Below are positions 6,042 through 6,568 of a stretch of DNA of 6,568 nt, piece after piece. The stretch comes from Ignavibacteriaceae bacterium (GTDB taxonomy: Bacteria > Bacteroidota > Ignavibacteria > Ignavibacteriales > Ignavibacteriaceae), in assembly GCA_025455085.1 (NCBI GenBank), contig JALONF010000114.1, positions 1 to 6,568 of the forward strand, read 5' to 3'. The notes beneath the pieces are model-generated. The model did no database searches, had not been told where the DNA came from, and was given only the letters and a program-made list of their open reading frames with translations. How positions within the stretch are numbered: the first letter of the stretch is position 1; each line of letters opens with the position of its first letter. The position numbers and the translations under genes were made by a program.

Positions 6042-6516
6042 TGCTCTTATCTACCTTTGATTTTAATTCTTCAACGCGAAGCAACAATTCATCCTGGTTT
6101 TCAAAATCGGAAAACCTTATCATTAAAGGAGTTACTTTTGAATTAACTTTTATTCTCACTGTTCTGAATGCTGGTGAGTTGCTAGTTCTTACCTGTCGGG
6201 AGAATTTTATTTTTTTAATCTGATGAATTTTATATTCTTTTGAACCGAAGCGGTCAGCGAATACGATTCCATCTTCCGAAATTTCGATATACATATTTCT
6301 AATCAGATTATAGAGTAAAGCTGCGACCGAAACTATCAATATGATCGCAAGAAAATACAAAATCGGGTCGTGCGTAATTAATGTGAAAGAATCCTCAACA
6401 AATTCACCTCTTATTACACCGTAAAGAATCAAGACAATGAAATAAATAATCGTCGATTTATAATAGAACGATAAATTGTATTTGAAAATTCTTCTTTTCT
6501 GTTCACCGTTATTCAT
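6034..6516 (-). CDS. Two-TM protein with a PH-like C-terminal domain, 160 aa, unknown function
   Basis: I do not recognise a named gene. The product has a short basic N-terminus, a first TM helix (about 20-36, STIIYFIVLILYGVI), a short extracytoplasmic loop (about 37-50), and a second TM helix (about 51-71). A cytoplasmic domain (about 75-155) follows with alternating beta strands and a C-terminal helix: YIEISEDGIVFADRFGSKEY, IHQIKKIKFSR, RTVRIKVNSK. Two TM helices followed by such a fold resemble bacterial PH (bPH2/YdbT-like) membrane proteins; this is inferred from pattern only. It starts at ATG 6516, overlapping the murG stop (ATGA), with GGAG (6525-6522) five bases upstream, and overlaps murC by eight bases at its end. 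It is therefore embedded in the cell-wall operon and probably acts at the membrane near the lipid II or divisome machinery; the role is unknown. Confidence 0.8.
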   Translation of the reverse strand: MNNGEQKRRIFKYNLSFYYKSTIIYFIVLILYGVIRGEFVEDSFTLITHDPILYFLAIILIVSVAALLYNLIRNMYIEISEDGIVFADRFGSKEYKIHQIKKIKFSRQVRTSNSPAFRTVRIKVNSKVTPLMIRFSDFENQDELLLRVEELKSKVDKSSV

Positions 6517-6568
6517 AGAGTCTCCGCAAATTTTATTGCGTTCTGAGCGATTACTTTTGCAGCATCGG
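6513..6568 (-). CDS. murG: C-terminal 17 residues of MurG (5' part beyond window)
   Basis: The frame entering from the right edge reads DAAKVIAQNAIKFAETL then TGA. This resembles the C-terminal helix of MurG, the peripheral membrane glycosyltransferase that converts lipid I to lipid II by adding GlcNAc. The family often ends with a similar D-A-A/A-x-x-I-A helix. murG directly before murC is the usual dcw order, which supports the call. The stop overlaps the next start by four bases. Only 17 residues are visible, so the assignment relies heavily on context. Confidence 0.65.
   Translation of the reverse strand, partial: DAAKVIAQNAIKFAETL

Noticed and set aside
1..6568. CRISPR array, insertion sequence or integrase attachment site
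   Set aside because: No regularly spaced repeats, transposase-like coding sequence or paired flanking repeats were seen.

Overview
The window holds the distal end of a division and cell-wall (dcw) cluster on the minus strand. In transcription order it reads: the 3' tip of murG, an unrecognised two-TM protein, murC, ftsQ, ftsA, ftsZ, and a 43-residue membrane microprotein too short for ordinary gene calling. The left third holds a small plus-strand CPXCG zinc-ribbon gene, a 468-base gene-free stretch carrying several signals, and the 5' part of a minus-strand dnaE-like gene that runs off the left edge.

Organism (inference): AT-rich DNA, a murG-murC-ftsQ-ftsA-ftsZ order with no murB or ddl between, a FtsZ with a long acidic tail, and a DnaE segment of the short Bacteroidota/Chlorobi type suggest the Bacteroidota-Chlorobiota-Ignavibacteriota group. 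Clear AGGAGG-type ribosome sites, which many Bacteroidota lack, favour an Ignavibacteria-like lineage. This placement rests on recalled family features, not a database search.

Layout. 1-421 (-): dnaE-like gene that begins downstream of where the family's catalytic aspartates lie. 420-451: perfect 11-bp inverted repeat over its start. 422-889: intergenic, with a plus-strand intrinsic terminator at 731-765 that has no ORF in front of it. 890-1090 (+): CPXCG protein. 1118-1152 (-): likely terminator of the dcw transcript. 1144-1275 (-): membrane microprotein. 1360-2643 (-): ftsZ. 2666-3910 (-): ftsA. 3907-4665 (-): ftsQ. 4662-6041 (-): murC. 6034-6516 (-): PH-like membrane protein. 6513-6568 (-): end of murG.

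How they work together: MurG and MurC act in lipid II synthesis. FtsQ is a divisome scaffold, FtsA anchors FtsZ to the membrane, and FtsZ forms the constriction ring. The murG-to-ftsA genes overlap by 4 to 8 bases, implying one transcript and translational coupling. ftsZ breaks the chain with a 22-base gap and its own strong Shine-Dalgarno site, which would let it be made in excess. The points that stand out are the truncated dnaE with its palindromic start region, the ORF-less terminator, the unannotated microprotein after ftsZ, and the membrane protein inserted between murG and murC.
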